Source: Halorientalis persicus (GTDB taxonomy: Archaea; Halobacteriota; Halobacteria; Halobacteriales; Haloarculaceae). Taken from it: 64,000 bases of DNA. The stretch covers positions 62,001-126,000 of the forward strand of contig NZ_FOCX01000008.1 of NCBI RefSeq assembly GCF_900110215.1, written 5' to 3'. Shown here piece by piece: positions 8,466 through 17,279 of this stretch. The position numbers were made by a program, and so were the translations under genes. The first letter of the stretch is position 1; each line of letters opens with the position of its first letter. The notes beneath the pieces are model-generated. The model was not told where the DNA came from. It made no database searches and saw only the letters and a list, made by a program, of their open reading frames with translations.

Positions 8466-9566
8466 ATGCACACGGGCGTCCGGACCCTCTGGTGGTCGGT
8501 CGGGCTGTCCGTCATCCTCGTGGCGGTCGTCCTCGCGAGCGCGACCATCGGCCCGGTCGCCATCGACGCCCTCACCGTCGCGAGGGCCACGCTCAACGCG
8601 GTGGCTGTCCCCGTCGGCGTCTCGGTGGCCGTCGAGTCCGCCGGCGTGTTCGGCGCGTCTGTTCCCGTCCCGGTGCCCGACGTGTCCTACTACTACCCGT
8701 TCTCGCTGTCGGTCCCGACGACCGCCGAGGTCATCGTCCGGCGGGTGCGGCTCCCCCGGATCGCGCTGGCAGCTGTCGTCGGCTTCTCGCTCTCCTCGGC
8801 CGGTGCGGTCATGCAGGGCTTCTTCCGCAATCCGATGGCCGATCCCTCGATCATCGGCGTCTCCTCGGGGGCGGCCGTCGGCGCGGTCGCGACCATCGCC
8901 TTCCCGCTCGCGATCCCCTTCGGCCTCCAGGCCGCGGCTTTCGCCGGGGCCCTGGCGGCCGCCTTCGGCGTCTACGCCATCGCCAGCGAGGGCAATCGAA
9001 CGCCGGTCGCCACCCTGCTGCTGGCGGGCGTCGCCGTCCAGACGTTGCTCGGCGCGGCCGTCTCCTATATGCTGTTGCAGTCCGGGCAAAGTCTCCGGGA
9101 GGCCGTCTACTGGCTGATGGGACAGCTCTCGGGCTCGTCGTGGGCCGAGGTGGAGGTGACCCTGCCCCTCGCCGTGCTCGCGTTCGCGGTCCTCTACGCC
9201 TACGCCCGCGACCTGAACGTCCTCCTGCTCGGCGAGGCCGACGCCCACACGCTCGGCATCGAGGTCGAACGGACCAAGCGAATCCTGCTCGCGGTCGCGA
9301 GCATCATCACGGCCGCGGCGGTGTCGGTCGCGGGCGTCATCGGCTTCGTCGGCCTGATCGTCCCGCACGTCATGCGACTGCTGGTCGGCCCGGACCACCG
9401 CATCCTGCTCCCGACGAGCGCGCTCGCCGGCGCGGCCTTCCTCGTGGCGGCCGATACGTTCGCTCGTGCCGGCCCTGCGGAGGTCCCCGTCGGTATCGTC
9501 ACCGCTGCACTTGGCGCGCCCTTCTTCCTCTACCTGCTCCGGAACCGGGAGGTGCACGCGCTGTGA
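8466..9566 (+). CDS. btuC: BtuC-like cobalamin ABC transporter permease
   Basis: The 366-residue protein has around ten transmembrane segments and the FecCD/BtuC signatures [38 protein letters not shown] and the late [20 protein letters not shown] loop that contacts the ATPase. The ATG at 8466 is used; the longer frame upstream runs through btuF on the opposite strand. Its stop overlaps the GTG start of btuD by four bases (GTGA), implying translational coupling. Confidence 0.92.
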   Translation: MHTGVRTLWWSVGLSVILVAVVLASATIGPVAIDALTVARATLNAVAVPVGVSVAVESAGVFGASVPVPVPDVSYYYPFSLSVPTTAEVIVRRVRLPRIALAAVVGFSLSSAGAVMQGFFRNPMADPSIIGVSSGAAVGAVATIAFPLAIPFGLQAAAFAGALAAAFGVYAIASEGNRTPVATLLLAGVAVQTLLGAAVSYMLLQSGQSLREAVYWLMGQLSGSSWAEVEVTLPLAVLAFAVLYAYARDLNVLLLGEADAHTLGIEVERTKRILLAVASIITAAAVSVAGVIGFVGLIVPHVMRLLVGPDHRILLPTSALAGAAFLVAADTFARAGPAEVPVGIVTAALGAPFFLYLLRNREVHAL

Positions 9567-10792
9567 TCGACGTGGACGGCCTCACGGTCGCCCGCGGTGG
9601 CGTCACCGTCTTCGAGGACGTGTCCCTCACGGTCGAAGAAGGTGAGTTCGTCGCCCTCGTCGGCCCCAACGGCGCGGGCAAGACGACGCTCCTGCAGGCG
9701 ATCAACGGCGTCCTGACGCCCGGATCCGGAATCGTCAGGGTCGACGGCCGCCCCATTGGCGACTGTTCGGCCCGGGATCGGGGGCGGCTGGTCGCGACCG
9801 TACCCCAGGACACTCACGTCGGCTTCGACTTCTCCGTCGAGGACATCGTGGCGATGGGTCGGACGCCCTACCACACCCGATTCGGGCGGACCGACCGCGA
9901 GGCCGACAATCGGGCGGTTCGGCGCGCCCTCGAACGCACCGATACCGCCCGATTCGCCGACCGCCCGGTCGACGAAGTGAGCGGCGGCGAGCGCCAGCGC
10001 GTCCTGCTGGCCCGAGCACTCGCACAGGACACCCCCGCACTCCTGCTCGACGAACCCACTGCGAGCCTCGACGTGAACCATCAGGTCGAGACGCTGTCGC
10101 TCGTGTCGGACCTGGCGGCTTCCGGAAAAGCCGCGCTCGCGGCGATCCACGACCTCGATCTGGCCGCGCGATTCTGCGATCGCATCGTCCTGCTCGCGGA
10201 CGGCCGAGTGCTGGCGAACGGCTCGCCGGCGGCGGTGCTGGACGCCACGTCGCTCGGCGCGGCCTTCGACGCCGACGCCGCCGTGACGACCCATCCGACC
10301 ACGGGGACGCCGTCGGTGACGGCCCTCGGTGAGCGTCGCGACCGCGACCTGACGGTCCACGTCGTCGGGACCGGTCGAACCGCCGCGCGCGTGATCGCCC
10401 GCCTCCACGACGCCGGCGCGACCGTCACCGCGGGCCCGCTCCCGGAGGGCGACCTCGCCGCCGAGACGGCACGCGCTCGCGGTCTGGAGACCGTGACGGC
10501 CCCGGCGTTCGGCTCGCTCGACCGTGGGGTCCGGGACCGCGTGGCCCGACTCCGGGAGGAAGCGGCTGTCCTCGTCGCGGCCGATCCGCCACGGGCCGAC
10601 GGGATCGCAGGCCTCCTCGACGCGCACATCCCGGTCGTCACGGTCGACGGCGCGGGGGGACCGGACGCCGGAGCGCAGAGACAGACTGCGTCAGCTCGAC
10701 CCGAGACGACGACGCGGGTCGCGTCGCCGGCGCACGTACTGGAGGCCGTCGTCACCGTCGCGCCAGAGCGGGAACTCCCCGCAGACGACTGA
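9563..10792 (+). CDS. btuD: BtuD-like cobalamin ABC ATPase with C-terminal Rossmann-like extension
   Basis: The 409-residue protein starts with GTG overlapping the btuC stop. The ABC domain covers about 1-255: Walker [10 protein letters not shown], signature VSGGERQR, Walker [10 protein letters not shown] and H-loop IHDLD. A further 150 residues follow, beginning near [18 protein letters not shown], a GxGxxA dinucleotide-fold-like motif. Standard BtuD ATPases of about 250 residues lack this tail. The tail's function is unknown; sensing or salvage of a corrinoid or nucleotide is one guess. It completes the importer with btuF and btuC. Confidence 0.9.
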   Translation: MIDVDGLTVARGGVTVFEDVSLTVEEGEFVALVGPNGAGKTTLLQAINGVLTPGSGIVRVDGRPIGDCSARDRGRLVATVPQDTHVGFDFSVEDIVAMGRTPYHTRFGRTDREADNRAVRRALERTDTARFADRPVDEVSGGERQRVLLARALAQDTPALLLDEPTASLDVNHQVETLSLVSDLAASGKAALAAIHDLDLAARFCDRIVLLADGRVLANGSPAAVLDATSLGAAFDADAAVTTHPTTGTPSVTALGERRDRDLTVHVVGTGRTAARVIARLHDAGATVTAGPLPEGDLAAETARARGLETVTAPAFGSLDRGVRDRVARLREEAAVLVAADPPRADGIAGLLDAHIPVVTVDGAGGPDAGAQRQTASARPETTTRVASPAHVLEAVVTVAPERELPADD

Positions 10793-10873
10793 CCCGATAG
10801 CACCGCTCGTCGCCGTTTCTGTGTCAGCAATCGTCACTGGGAGCTTATGTCCACACCGAGCGTACGTTCGGGT

Positions 10874-11578
10874 ATGTCTTCAGTATCCAACTCACAGGGC
10901 ATCGGCTCGGGGACGGTCAGCCGCACCGTCGACTGGGCGGTTACGCTCGTGACGATCCTCGCGGGTCTGCTGTTCGCGGCGGGCGGAGCCGTACTTTACA
11001 GTTCGGCCGACCGCAGTTGGATCGCCGCGGCGGTCGCGGAGGGCACCGTTCACTCGGACGGCCTGACCGACGCGCAACTCGTCGACGCGCTCCACGGACT
11101 CGCGTGGTGGGGCGGTATCGGCCTCGCGGTCACCGGCCTGCTGTTCGTGATTGCCGGCGTCGCGTTCATGGCCTACCGCACCCGCTGGCACCGCCGCCGG
11201 GCCGAGACCGGCGAGACCGGCCCGGACACGACCACCAACGCCGTGATCGGTGCGGTCGTCACCGTCGTCACCTCGTTCGTTCCGATCTCGCCCGTGCTGG
11301 GCGGGGCGGTCGCGGGCTACCTCGGCCGCGGTGACGGGCGCAACGGCGTCCGCGTCGGGGCGTACTCGGGACTGGTCACGTCGATCCCCGTGATCGTGCT
11401 CTTCGCGTTCCTGATCGGCGGGGCCGCGGTCGTCGGTGTCGAGATCGGCGTCGGTCTCGGGGCCGCCGCCGTCGCCCTGATACTCCTGGTCGCGCTCGCG
11501 GTGACCGTGCTGACCGTCGTCGGACTCTCTGCGCTCGGTGGGTACCTCGGCGTCGAGTTCTCAGAGCGGTCGACCTGA
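10874..11578 (+). CDS. DUF5518-like membrane protein
   Basis: About 234 residues with four to five hydrophobic segments. The segment PVLGGAVAGYLGRGDGRNG followed by VRVGAYSGLV matches the glycine-rich membrane pattern of the haloarchaeal DUF5518 family. The ATG at 10874 is chosen over that at 10847 because a TATA-like CTTATGTC lies about 27 bp upstream. The function is unknown. Its stop TGA abuts the stop of the convergent universal stress protein gene, making TGATCA. Confidence 0.7.
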   Translation: MSSVSNSQGIGSGTVSRTVDWAVTLVTILAGLLFAAGGAVLYSSADRSWIAAAVAEGTVHSDGLTDAQLVDALHGLAWWGGIGLAVTGLLFVIAGVAFMAYRTRWHRRRAETGETGPDTTTNAVIGAVVTVVTSFVPISPVLGGAVAGYLGRGDGRNGVRVGAYSGLVTSIPVIVLFAFLIGGAAVVGVEIGVGLGAAAVALILLVALAVTVLTVVGLSALGGYLGVEFSERST

Positions 11579-12004
11579 TCAGGACAGATCGACGGTCAAC
11601 ACCGGAACCGACGCGTCGGCGACGACCTTCTCCGCCGTGCTTCCGAGGATGTTCTGCGTGTAGTCGTCACCCTGTGTCCCCATGGTCACCACGTCGATGT
11701 CTTCCGCTTCGGCGTAGGCGACGATCTCGTCGGCCGGCGTCCCCCGCCGGATCGCCGTGACGGCCTCTAGTCCGGCGGCTTCGAGTTCCGCCGCGACGGT
11801 CCTCACGGCGTCGGTTCCCTCTGCCTGTAAGTCTTCGAGGACCTCCGATTTCATCTCGTTGTCGAGGGTCAGAAACGCCCGGTCGTCGACGACGTAGAGG
11901 ACGTGGACGGTCGCGCCGTCGTCGGGCGCGATCTCGGTCGTGCGGTCGAGGACGGCGTCGAATCCCTCGCCGCCGTCGGTCGGGACCAGAATGTCGTCGT
12001 ACAT
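11579..12004 (-). CDS. Universal stress protein (UspA family)
   Basis: The 141-residue single Usp domain starts MYDDILVPTDGG. Its nucleotide-binding loop reads GTQGDDYTQNILGST near the C-terminus, one residue shorter than the usual G-2X-G-9X-G spacing. Usp proteins of this type bind ATP and modulate stress survival. It is monocistronic and divergent from the DUF3592 gene. Confidence 0.9.
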   Translation of the reverse strand: MYDDILVPTDGGEGFDAVLDRTTEIAPDDGATVHVLYVVDDRAFLTLDNEMKSEVLEDLQAEGTDAVRTVAAELEAAGLEAVTAIRRGTPADEIVAYAEAEDIDVVTMGTQGDDYTQNILGSTAEKVVADASVPVLTVDLS

Positions 12005-12118
12005 ACGTGAACGTCACCCCGCGGTGTACACACGCCTTTCGGTCTCGCGTCGCGACGGCGGTTGCAGAGCGAGAAACACTGCCTCGTCCTATACCTCCAC
12101 CGTGGCGATAGTTGGGGT

Positions 12119-12589
12119 ATGGGATTCGAGATCAACGGTCCGTCGAGTACGATTGGGGTCGTCCTGTTGTTGCTCGGCGGCCTCGCGCTGGTCGGGTACG
12201 GCGGGTACAGTTACGTCACACAGTCTTCGGCGATCGACTCCGCGGTCGACGTGAACGCGACCGTCACGTCGACCGGCGTCGAGGAGGTCGACCAGCGTCG
12301 CGGCGTCGCCTACGCGCCGCGGGCGACGTTCAACTACACGTACGAGGGGCAGTCCTACACGGCCTCGAACGTGTATCCCGGCCCGCTCACCCGGGATTTC
12401 GGGACCCGAGAGGCCGCCAGGGAACAGTTGGACGGATACGAGACCGGCGACACGGTGACCGCCTACGTGCCGCCGGACGCGCCCGAGAACGCCTTCCTCG
12501 TCCGCGAGCGGAGCAACAAACCGTTCTTCGTGATCGGGATCGGCATCCTGCTGGCGCTGGGCGGGCTCTACTCGATCAGGAATCTCTGA
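12119..12589 (+). CDS. DUF3592 membrane protein
   Basis: The 156-residue protein has an N-terminal transmembrane helix (about 11-33), an extracytoplasmic domain (RATFNYTYEGQSYTASNVYPG, then YETGDTVTAYVPPDAPENAFL) and a C-terminal helix (about 135-152). The central pattern is that of DUF3592. A TATA-like CCTATACC lies about 25-30 bp before the ATG. The function is unknown. Confidence 0.75.
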   Translation: MGFEINGPSSTIGVVLLLLGGLALVGYGGYSYVTQSSAIDSAVDVNATVTSTGVEEVDQRRGVAYAPRATFNYTYEGQSYTASNVYPGPLTRDFGTREAAREQLDGYETGDTVTAYVPPDAPENAFLVRERSNKPFFVIGIGILLALGGLYSIRNL

Positions 12590-12621
12590 GTCGCCCCGAC
12601 CCGGGTCGCCACTGACCGCGC

Positions 12622-14376
12622 TCAGATGACGGTTCCGTGTTTCTTGCTCGGGCGGTCTTTCTCCACGTCCTCGTAGAAGGCAAAGCGGGCGGCAAGTTCC
12701 GTCCGGAGGTCGCTGGGCGGGATGATCTCGTCGATGACGACCTCGCTTGCCATCCGGTGGACGTCGATGTCCTCCCGATACTCCTCGCGGAGTTCCCGCT
12801 CTCTGCGCTGTCGCTCGTCGTCGTCCTCGATCTCCGCGAGCTTCCGGGCGTAGACGGCGTTGATCGCCGCCTCCGGGCCCATGATCGCGATCTCTCCCGA
12901 TGGGAGCGCGATGGTCGATTCGGGATCGTAGGCCGGCCCCGACATCGCGTAGATCCCCGCGCCGTAGGCCTTCCTGACCACGACGCACTGCTTGGGAACC
13001 GTGGCCGCCGAGGTCGCGTAGATCATCTTCTTGCCCTGTTCGAGGATGCCCTCCTTCTCGACGCCCGACCCGGCCATGAAGCCCGGCGTGTCACAGAGAT
13101 AGAGGAGGGGCACGTCGTAGGCGTCGCAGGTCCAGACGAACTGGGCGGCCTTCTCGGCGGCGTCCGGGAAGATCGCCCCGGCGCGCTGGGCCGGCTGGTT
13201 GGCCACGATCCCGACCGGCCGACCGTCGATCCGGGCGAACCCGGTCAGGATCTCCGAGCCGTACTGCGGGCGCAACTCGAAAAAGGACTCGGCGTCGACG
13301 ACGCGCTCGATCACGTCGGTCATGTCGTACCCCTTGTTCGGTTCCGCAGGGACGATCGAGTCGATCCCGTCGGGCGACCTCGCGGGTGCGGTCCCCGCGG
13401 TCTTTGGCGGCTTCTCGTCGCTGTTGTCCGGGAGATAGGAGAGCAGTTGGGCCACCAGCGCGCGGGCGTGGTCCTCGTCTTCCGCGATCAGGTCCGCGCT
13501 CCCGGTGTGGCGGGCGTGAACCTCAGCACCCCCGAGATCCTGCAGGTCGATCTCCTCGCCGGTGACCATCTCGACCATCCGGGGGCTGGCGATGGCCATC
13601 GCGCTCACGTCCCGGACCATGACGGTGAAGTCCGCGAAGATGGGCGTGTAGGCCGCCCCGGCGATGCAGGGGCCATAGAGGACGCAGATCTGTGGCACCC
13701 GCCCCGAGAGCCGCGAGTGGTTGTAGTAGTACTTCCCGATCCCCTCGCGGTTGGCGAAAAACCCGGTCTGCTGGTCGATCCGGCCGCCCGAGGAGTCCAT
13801 CAGGTAGAGGACGGGCTTGCCGGTCTTGAGCGCCCGCTGTTGCATCCGGAGGAACTTCTCGACGCCCTTCTCGGCCATGCTTCCCGCTTTCACGGTGAAG
13901 TCGTTGGCCATGAAGTGTACGTCTCGGCCCTCGAACTCGGCCGCGCCGGTCAGCAGGCCGTCGGCGGGGAGGCGGTCGCCGTCGTTCTCTTCCCCTTCGT
14001 CATCGACAGCGTTCTCGTGCCAGGCATCGAAATTGGCGAACTTCCCGTCCTCGAACGCGACTCCATCTTCCCCGAACCAGAGGTCGAGTCGGTCGCGGAC
14101 GAACAGTTTCCCCTGCTCTTCGAGGCGGTCGCGGTACTTTTCGGGGCCGCCCGCCTCGATGTCTTCGATCTCCTCGCGCAGGCGCTGTTCGCGCTCGGTC
14201 GGGCCGAGGTCGTCGTCCGGTTCCGATGCGGTGTTCGACGGTGCGGTATGCGTGGCGGCGGGTTCGGTGGCGTCGCCGACGTACACCTCGACGGTATCTG
14301 CGACGTGCTGGGCCATCGCCTCGGCGATGGCGGCCAGTTCCTCCTCGTCTGCCCCCTCGGGAACGCGGACTTTCAT
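12622..14376 (-). CDS. Acyl-CoA carboxylase carboxyltransferase subunit
   Basis: The 584-residue protein carries the two crotonase-fold carboxyltransferase halves of the PccB/MmdA family, including GPCIAGAAYTPIFADF, YDVPLLYLCDTPGFMAG and KAYGAGIYAMSGPAYDPE. It probably transfers the biotin-bound carboxyl to propionyl-CoA or acetyl-CoA. The core is preceded by an acidic N-terminal extension of about 70-90 residues starting MKVRVPEGADEEELAAIAEA that is not part of the standard subunit. No biotin carboxylase or BCCP gene lies adjacent. A methylmalonyl-CoA mutase subunit and MeaB elsewhere in the window fit propionyl-CoA metabolism. Confidence 0.87.
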   Translation of the reverse strand: MKVRVPEGADEEELAAIAEAMAQHVADTVEVYVGDATEPAATHTAPSNTASEPDDDLGPTEREQRLREEIEDIEAGGPEKYRDRLEEQGKLFVRDRLDLWFGEDGVAFEDGKFANFDAWHENAVDDEGEENDGDRLPADGLLTGAAEFEGRDVHFMANDFTVKAGSMAEKGVEKFLRMQQRALKTGKPVLYLMDSSGGRIDQQTGFFANREGIGKYYYNHSRLSGRVPQICVLYGPCIAGAAYTPIFADFTVMVRDVSAMAIASPRMVEMVTGEEIDLQDLGGAEVHARHTGSADLIAEDEDHARALVAQLLSYLPDNSDEKPPKTAGTAPARSPDGIDSIVPAEPNKGYDMTDVIERVVDAESFFELRPQYGSEILTGFARIDGRPVGIVANQPAQRAGAIFPDAAEKAAQFVWTCDAYDVPLLYLCDTPGFMAGSGVEKEGILEQGKKMIYATSAATVPKQCVVVRKAYGAGIYAMSGPAYDPESTIALPSGEIAIMGPEAAINAVYARKLAEIEDDDERQRRERELREEYREDIDVHRMASEVVIDEIIPPSDLRTELAARFAFYEDVEKDRPSKKHGTVI

Positions 14377-14463
14377 CGCACTCGTCTGTGCCCACGAGCG
14401 TGAAACCGTTTTCCCCTGTCTCGATCTGCGTGGTCGACACCGGTTCGGGTGGGGGCAACCCTC

Positions 14464-14859
14464 TCAGAACGTCTCGACCGAGACACCGAGTTCCTCGAAA
14501 TCGCTCCGATTGTCCGTCACGACGGCCTCACCGGTAACGTCGGCGAGTGCGGCGACCATCGCGTCGACCATATCAGCCCCGGAGTCACCGTCGCTGGCTC
14601 TGTCGGCCTGCGCGAATAAGCGGCCCGCGCGTTTTGCCATCTCCGCATCGAGTTTGGCAATCGAATACATCCGGCTTAGGTTCTCTATGCGCTGCCTCTC
14701 GGCGTCGCTGAGCGTGAACTCGGCACCGTATTCGAGTTCCGCCAGCACTGGCGTCGGGATTCGCTGGATTTCGTGGTTCCGCTTCAGTTTCCTCGCCTTC
14801 CGGTGGGCGTTTCGATCCCCGCTGAACAGGTCGACGAGATAATTCGTATCAAGAATCAT
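14464..14859 (-). CDS. VapC-like PIN-domain ribonuclease toxin
   Basis: The 131-residue PIN domain has conserved acidic residues at MILDTNYLVDL (Asp4), the Glu of PVLAELEYGAEF, and the two Asp of GADMVDAMVAALA, with VTDNRSDFEEL near the end. This is the full metal-binding set of VapC endoribonucleases. The gene overlaps the upstream antitoxin-like gene by 11 bp, the usual antitoxin-toxin order. Confidence 0.87.
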   Translation of the reverse strand: MILDTNYLVDLFSGDRNAHRKARKLKRNHEIQRIPTPVLAELEYGAEFTLSDAERQRIENLSRMYSIAKLDAEMAKRAGRLFAQADRASDGDSGADMVDAMVAALADVTGEAVVTDNRSDFEELGVSVETF

Positions 14860-15082
14860 CTGCCATGCGGTCCCGGACTGCCGCCGCGCTCGACCGATCC
14901 ATCTCGGCGATGCGTTCTTTCATCCGCTCGCCCTGTGATTCGGAGATGATGCCTGCGACGAGGTCGGGGTCTGGCGCTGGCGCGCCCGTGAGCCGGACCA
15001 GTGCCTCGCCCATCGTCTCGTCGTCTCGTTTCTCCGTCTTGAGATAGTCGTGAAACCACTCGTCGACCCTGACGGTCTTCAT
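14849..15082 (-). CDS. VapB-like antitoxin
   Basis: The 77-residue protein begins MKTVRVDEWFHDYLKTEKR. Its predicted beta strand plus helices match RHH-type DNA-binding antitoxins, and its tail (AEMDRSSAAAVRDRMADDS) could occupy the toxin. The ATG at 15082 is chosen over 15100 because the latter lies within a perfect palindrome that looks like the operator. It overlaps the PIN toxin gene, supporting co-expression. Confidence 0.75.
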   Translation of the reverse strand: MKTVRVDEWFHDYLKTEKRDDETMGEALVRLTGAPAPDPDLVAGIISESQGERMKERIAEMDRSSAAAVRDRMADDS

Positions 15083-15102
15083 CCGTGTATTCGAATACAC
15101 GG
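15083..15102. promoter_or_regulatory. 20-bp perfect palindromic operator of the VapBC pair
   Basis: CCGTGTATTCGAATACACGG is perfectly self-complementary and ends at the base next to the antitoxin ATG. This is the expected place for autoregulation by an antitoxin or antitoxin-toxin complex on a leaderless mRNA. The opposing MaoC gene starts 75 bp to the right, so the site could affect both directions. Confidence 0.65.
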
Positions 15103-15177
15103 CTCTCGGTCAAGAAGATTGTGGGGCGGACGAGCAGGACCGACAGTGACACAATCCCGGCGTGCGAGCCAGTGGCC

Positions 15178-15744
15178 ATGACAACAGAGGACGTGGACGA
15201 TCGGGACCGCCGCCTCGTCGAGGGCTGGCAGGGCCGCTTCTTCGAGGACTTCACCGTCGGCGACGTGTACAAGCATCCCTACGGTCGGACCGTCACGGAG
15301 ACCGACAACGTCTGGTTCACCAACCTGACGATGAACGCCAATCCGATGCATTTCAACGAGGCCTACGCCGCCGAGACCGAGTTCGGCGAGCGTCTGGTCG
15401 ACGGCACCTTCGTCATCGCCCTCGCAGTCGGGATGAGCGTCGTCGACGTCTCGGCCAACGCCACGGCGAATCTCGGCTACGACGATATCCGTCACCACGC
15501 ACCCGTGTTCCACGGCGACACGCTGTTCGCCGAGAGCGAAGTGCTGGACAAGCGCGAATCGGACTCCCGGGACCACGTCGGCATCGTCACCACCGAACTC
15601 CGGACGTACAACCAGGACGACGAACTCGTCCTCACGCTCGAACGGACGCCGATGGTGCTGAAACGCGAGGTCGCGGAACCCTCGGCCGCAGCCCCCACCG
15701 GCTGGCCGGAGGGCGTGGGCACTCAGCCGGAGGACCTGTCGTGA
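15178..15744 (+). CDS. MaoC-like (R)-hydratase
   Basis: The 188-residue hot-dog-fold protein has EDFTVGDVYKHPYGRTVTETDN, NANPMHFNEAYA (catalytic Asp/His region modified to NPMHF) and PVFHGDTLFAESEVLDKRES. Such proteins hydrate enoyl-CoA or mesaconyl-CoA-type substrates. The ATG at 15178 follows a spacer after the VapBC operator. Its stop overlaps the GTG start of the CoA-transferase gene by four bases, so the two enzymes probably act on the same CoA-thioester pathway. The exact substrate is not visible. Confidence 0.82.
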   Translation: MTTEDVDDRDRRLVEGWQGRFFEDFTVGDVYKHPYGRTVTETDNVWFTNLTMNANPMHFNEAYAAETEFGERLVDGTFVIALAVGMSVVDVSANATANLGYDDIRHHAPVFHGDTLFAESEVLDKRESDSRDHVGIVTTELRTYNQDDELVLTLERTPMVLKREVAEPSAAAPTGWPEGVGTQPEDLS

Positions 15745-17186
15745 CCGACCAGCGGATCGAAGGCGACCTTCCGGTCACAGACGCCGCCAGCGCGGCCGCC
15801 GACGTTCCCGCGGACGCGACGCTACTGGTCAGCGGGTTCGGGAGCGTCGGCTACCCGAAGGCCGTCCCGCTCGCGCTGGCCGAGTCGGACCGGGACCTCT
15901 CGCTCACGGTCGTCAGCGGCGGGAGCGTCGGCGCGGAGATCGACGTGGAACTCGTCGAGGCCGACGCAATCGCGCGCCGCTACCCCTACCAGGCCCGCGC
16001 GCCGGCCCGCGAGGCGGCCAACGACGGCCGGATGGCCTTCGCCGACCGCCACATCTCGGCGCTCGGCGACGACGTGCAGTTCGGCGGCCTGGTCGACCCG
16101 GACGTGGCCGTCGTCGAAGCCGTCGCCGTCGGCGAGGACTGGCTGGTTCCCTCGGGGTCGGTCGGCCACACCCCGGCCTACGTCGACAGCGTCGACAGCC
16201 TGGTCGTCGAGGTGAACCGCGCACAGCCCCGATCGCTTGCCGGATTCCACGACATCTACCGTCCTGACCTGCCCCCCGAGCGCGATCCCGTGCCGCTGTC
16301 CGCGCCGGGCGAGCGCATCGGCGGCCCGCGGATCGAGTTCGATCCCGCCAAACTTACTGCCGTGGTCGAGACCGACTGCCGCGACGAGCCCTACGAGTTC
16401 CGCGACCCGACCGAGACGGATCGGGCCATCGCCGCGAACCTGCGCTCGTTCCTGACCGACGAGGTCGAGCGCTCGCCGCTCTTTGCCGATTCCGTGCGCC
16501 TCCAGTTCGGGGTCGGGAGCCTCGGCAACGCCCTGATGGGCGCGCTCGCCGACGCCGACTTCGGCGACCGGGAGCTGATCTACTTCGGCGAAGTCATCCA
16601 GGACGGCCTGCTCGACCTGCTCGATGCCGGACAGCTGGACTCGGCCAGTGCGACCTCGCTGGCCCTCTCGGCGGCGGGACAGGATCGCCTGTTCGCCGAC
16701 GCCGAGCGCTACGCCGAGGACGTGGTGTTGCGTCCCGCCGACGTGTCCAACCGCCCTGCACTGATCGACCGATTCGGCGTCGTCGCGGTCAACAGCGCCC
16801 TCGAAGTCGACCTCTACGGTCACGCCAACTCCACGCACGTCGACGGGTCCAGAATGCTGAACGGTATCGGTGGGAGCGCCGACTTCACGCGCAACGCCGC
16901 GCTGTCGATACTCGCGCTCCCCTCGACGGTCGGCAGTGACCGCTCCCGGATCGTCCCGATGGTGCCACACGTCGACCACACCGAACACGACGTGGACGCC
17001 GTCGTCACCGAACACGGTGTCGCCGACCTGCGCGGCACCGCCCCCCGGGAGCGCGCTCGCCTGCTCGTCGACCGCTGTGCCCACCCCGACTACCGCGAGC
17101 AATTGCAAGAGTATCTCGACCGCGCGTTCGATAGCGACGGTCACGAACCGCACGACCTCGATGCGGCCCTCTCCTGGCACGAGTGA
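15741..17186 (+). CDS. Acetyl-CoA hydrolase/CoA-transferase family protein
   Basis: The 481-residue protein starts with GTG overlapping the MaoC stop. It has the two-domain class I CoA-transferase layout, with FGVGSLGNALMGAL and YFGEVIQDGLLDLL (the Glu is in the place of the catalytic glutamate), then the C-terminal NGIGGSADFTRNA and VTEHGVADLRGTAPRERA motifs of acetyl-CoA hydrolase/4-hydroxybutyrate CoA-transferases. It may exchange CoA between acetyl- or succinyl-CoA and the partner acid of the MaoC reaction. Confidence 0.87.
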   Translation: MTDQRIEGDLPVTDAASAAADVPADATLLVSGFGSVGYPKAVPLALAESDRDLSLTVVSGGSVGAEIDVELVEADAIARRYPYQARAPAREAANDGRMAFADRHISALGDDVQFGGLVDPDVAVVEAVAVGEDWLVPSGSVGHTPAYVDSVDSLVVEVNRAQPRSLAGFHDIYRPDLPPERDPVPLSAPGERIGGPRIEFDPAKLTAVVETDCRDEPYEFRDPTETDRAIAANLRSFLTDEVERSPLFADSVRLQFGVGSLGNALMGALADADFGDRELIYFGEVIQDGLLDLLDAGQLDSASATSLALSAAGQDRLFADAERYAEDVVLRPADVSNRPALIDRFGVVAVNSALEVDLYGHANSTHVDGSRMLNGIGGSADFTRNAALSILALPSTVGSDRSRIVPMVPHVDHTEHDVDAVVTEHGVADLRGTAPRERARLLVDRCAHPDYREQLQEYLDRAFDSDGHEPHDLDAALSWHE

Positions 17187-17279
17187 GCCTCGGATCTCGG
17201 GACTGGTCCCCGACGCTCCCAGTAATGTTCGAACCCCAACAATTAATCAAGGGGGCCCGAATAGAGGCGTGAATACACG

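Noticed and set aside
8438-9562. Extended N-terminus of the BtuD frame over btuC
   Set aside because: Upstream residues are a shifted reading of btuC; the ABC domain begins at GTG 9563.
15162-17186. 674-residue frame beginning inside the MaoC gene
   Set aside because: The first part is Arg-rich shadow sequence of MaoC; the real CoA-transferase starts at GTG 15741 with GTGA overlap.
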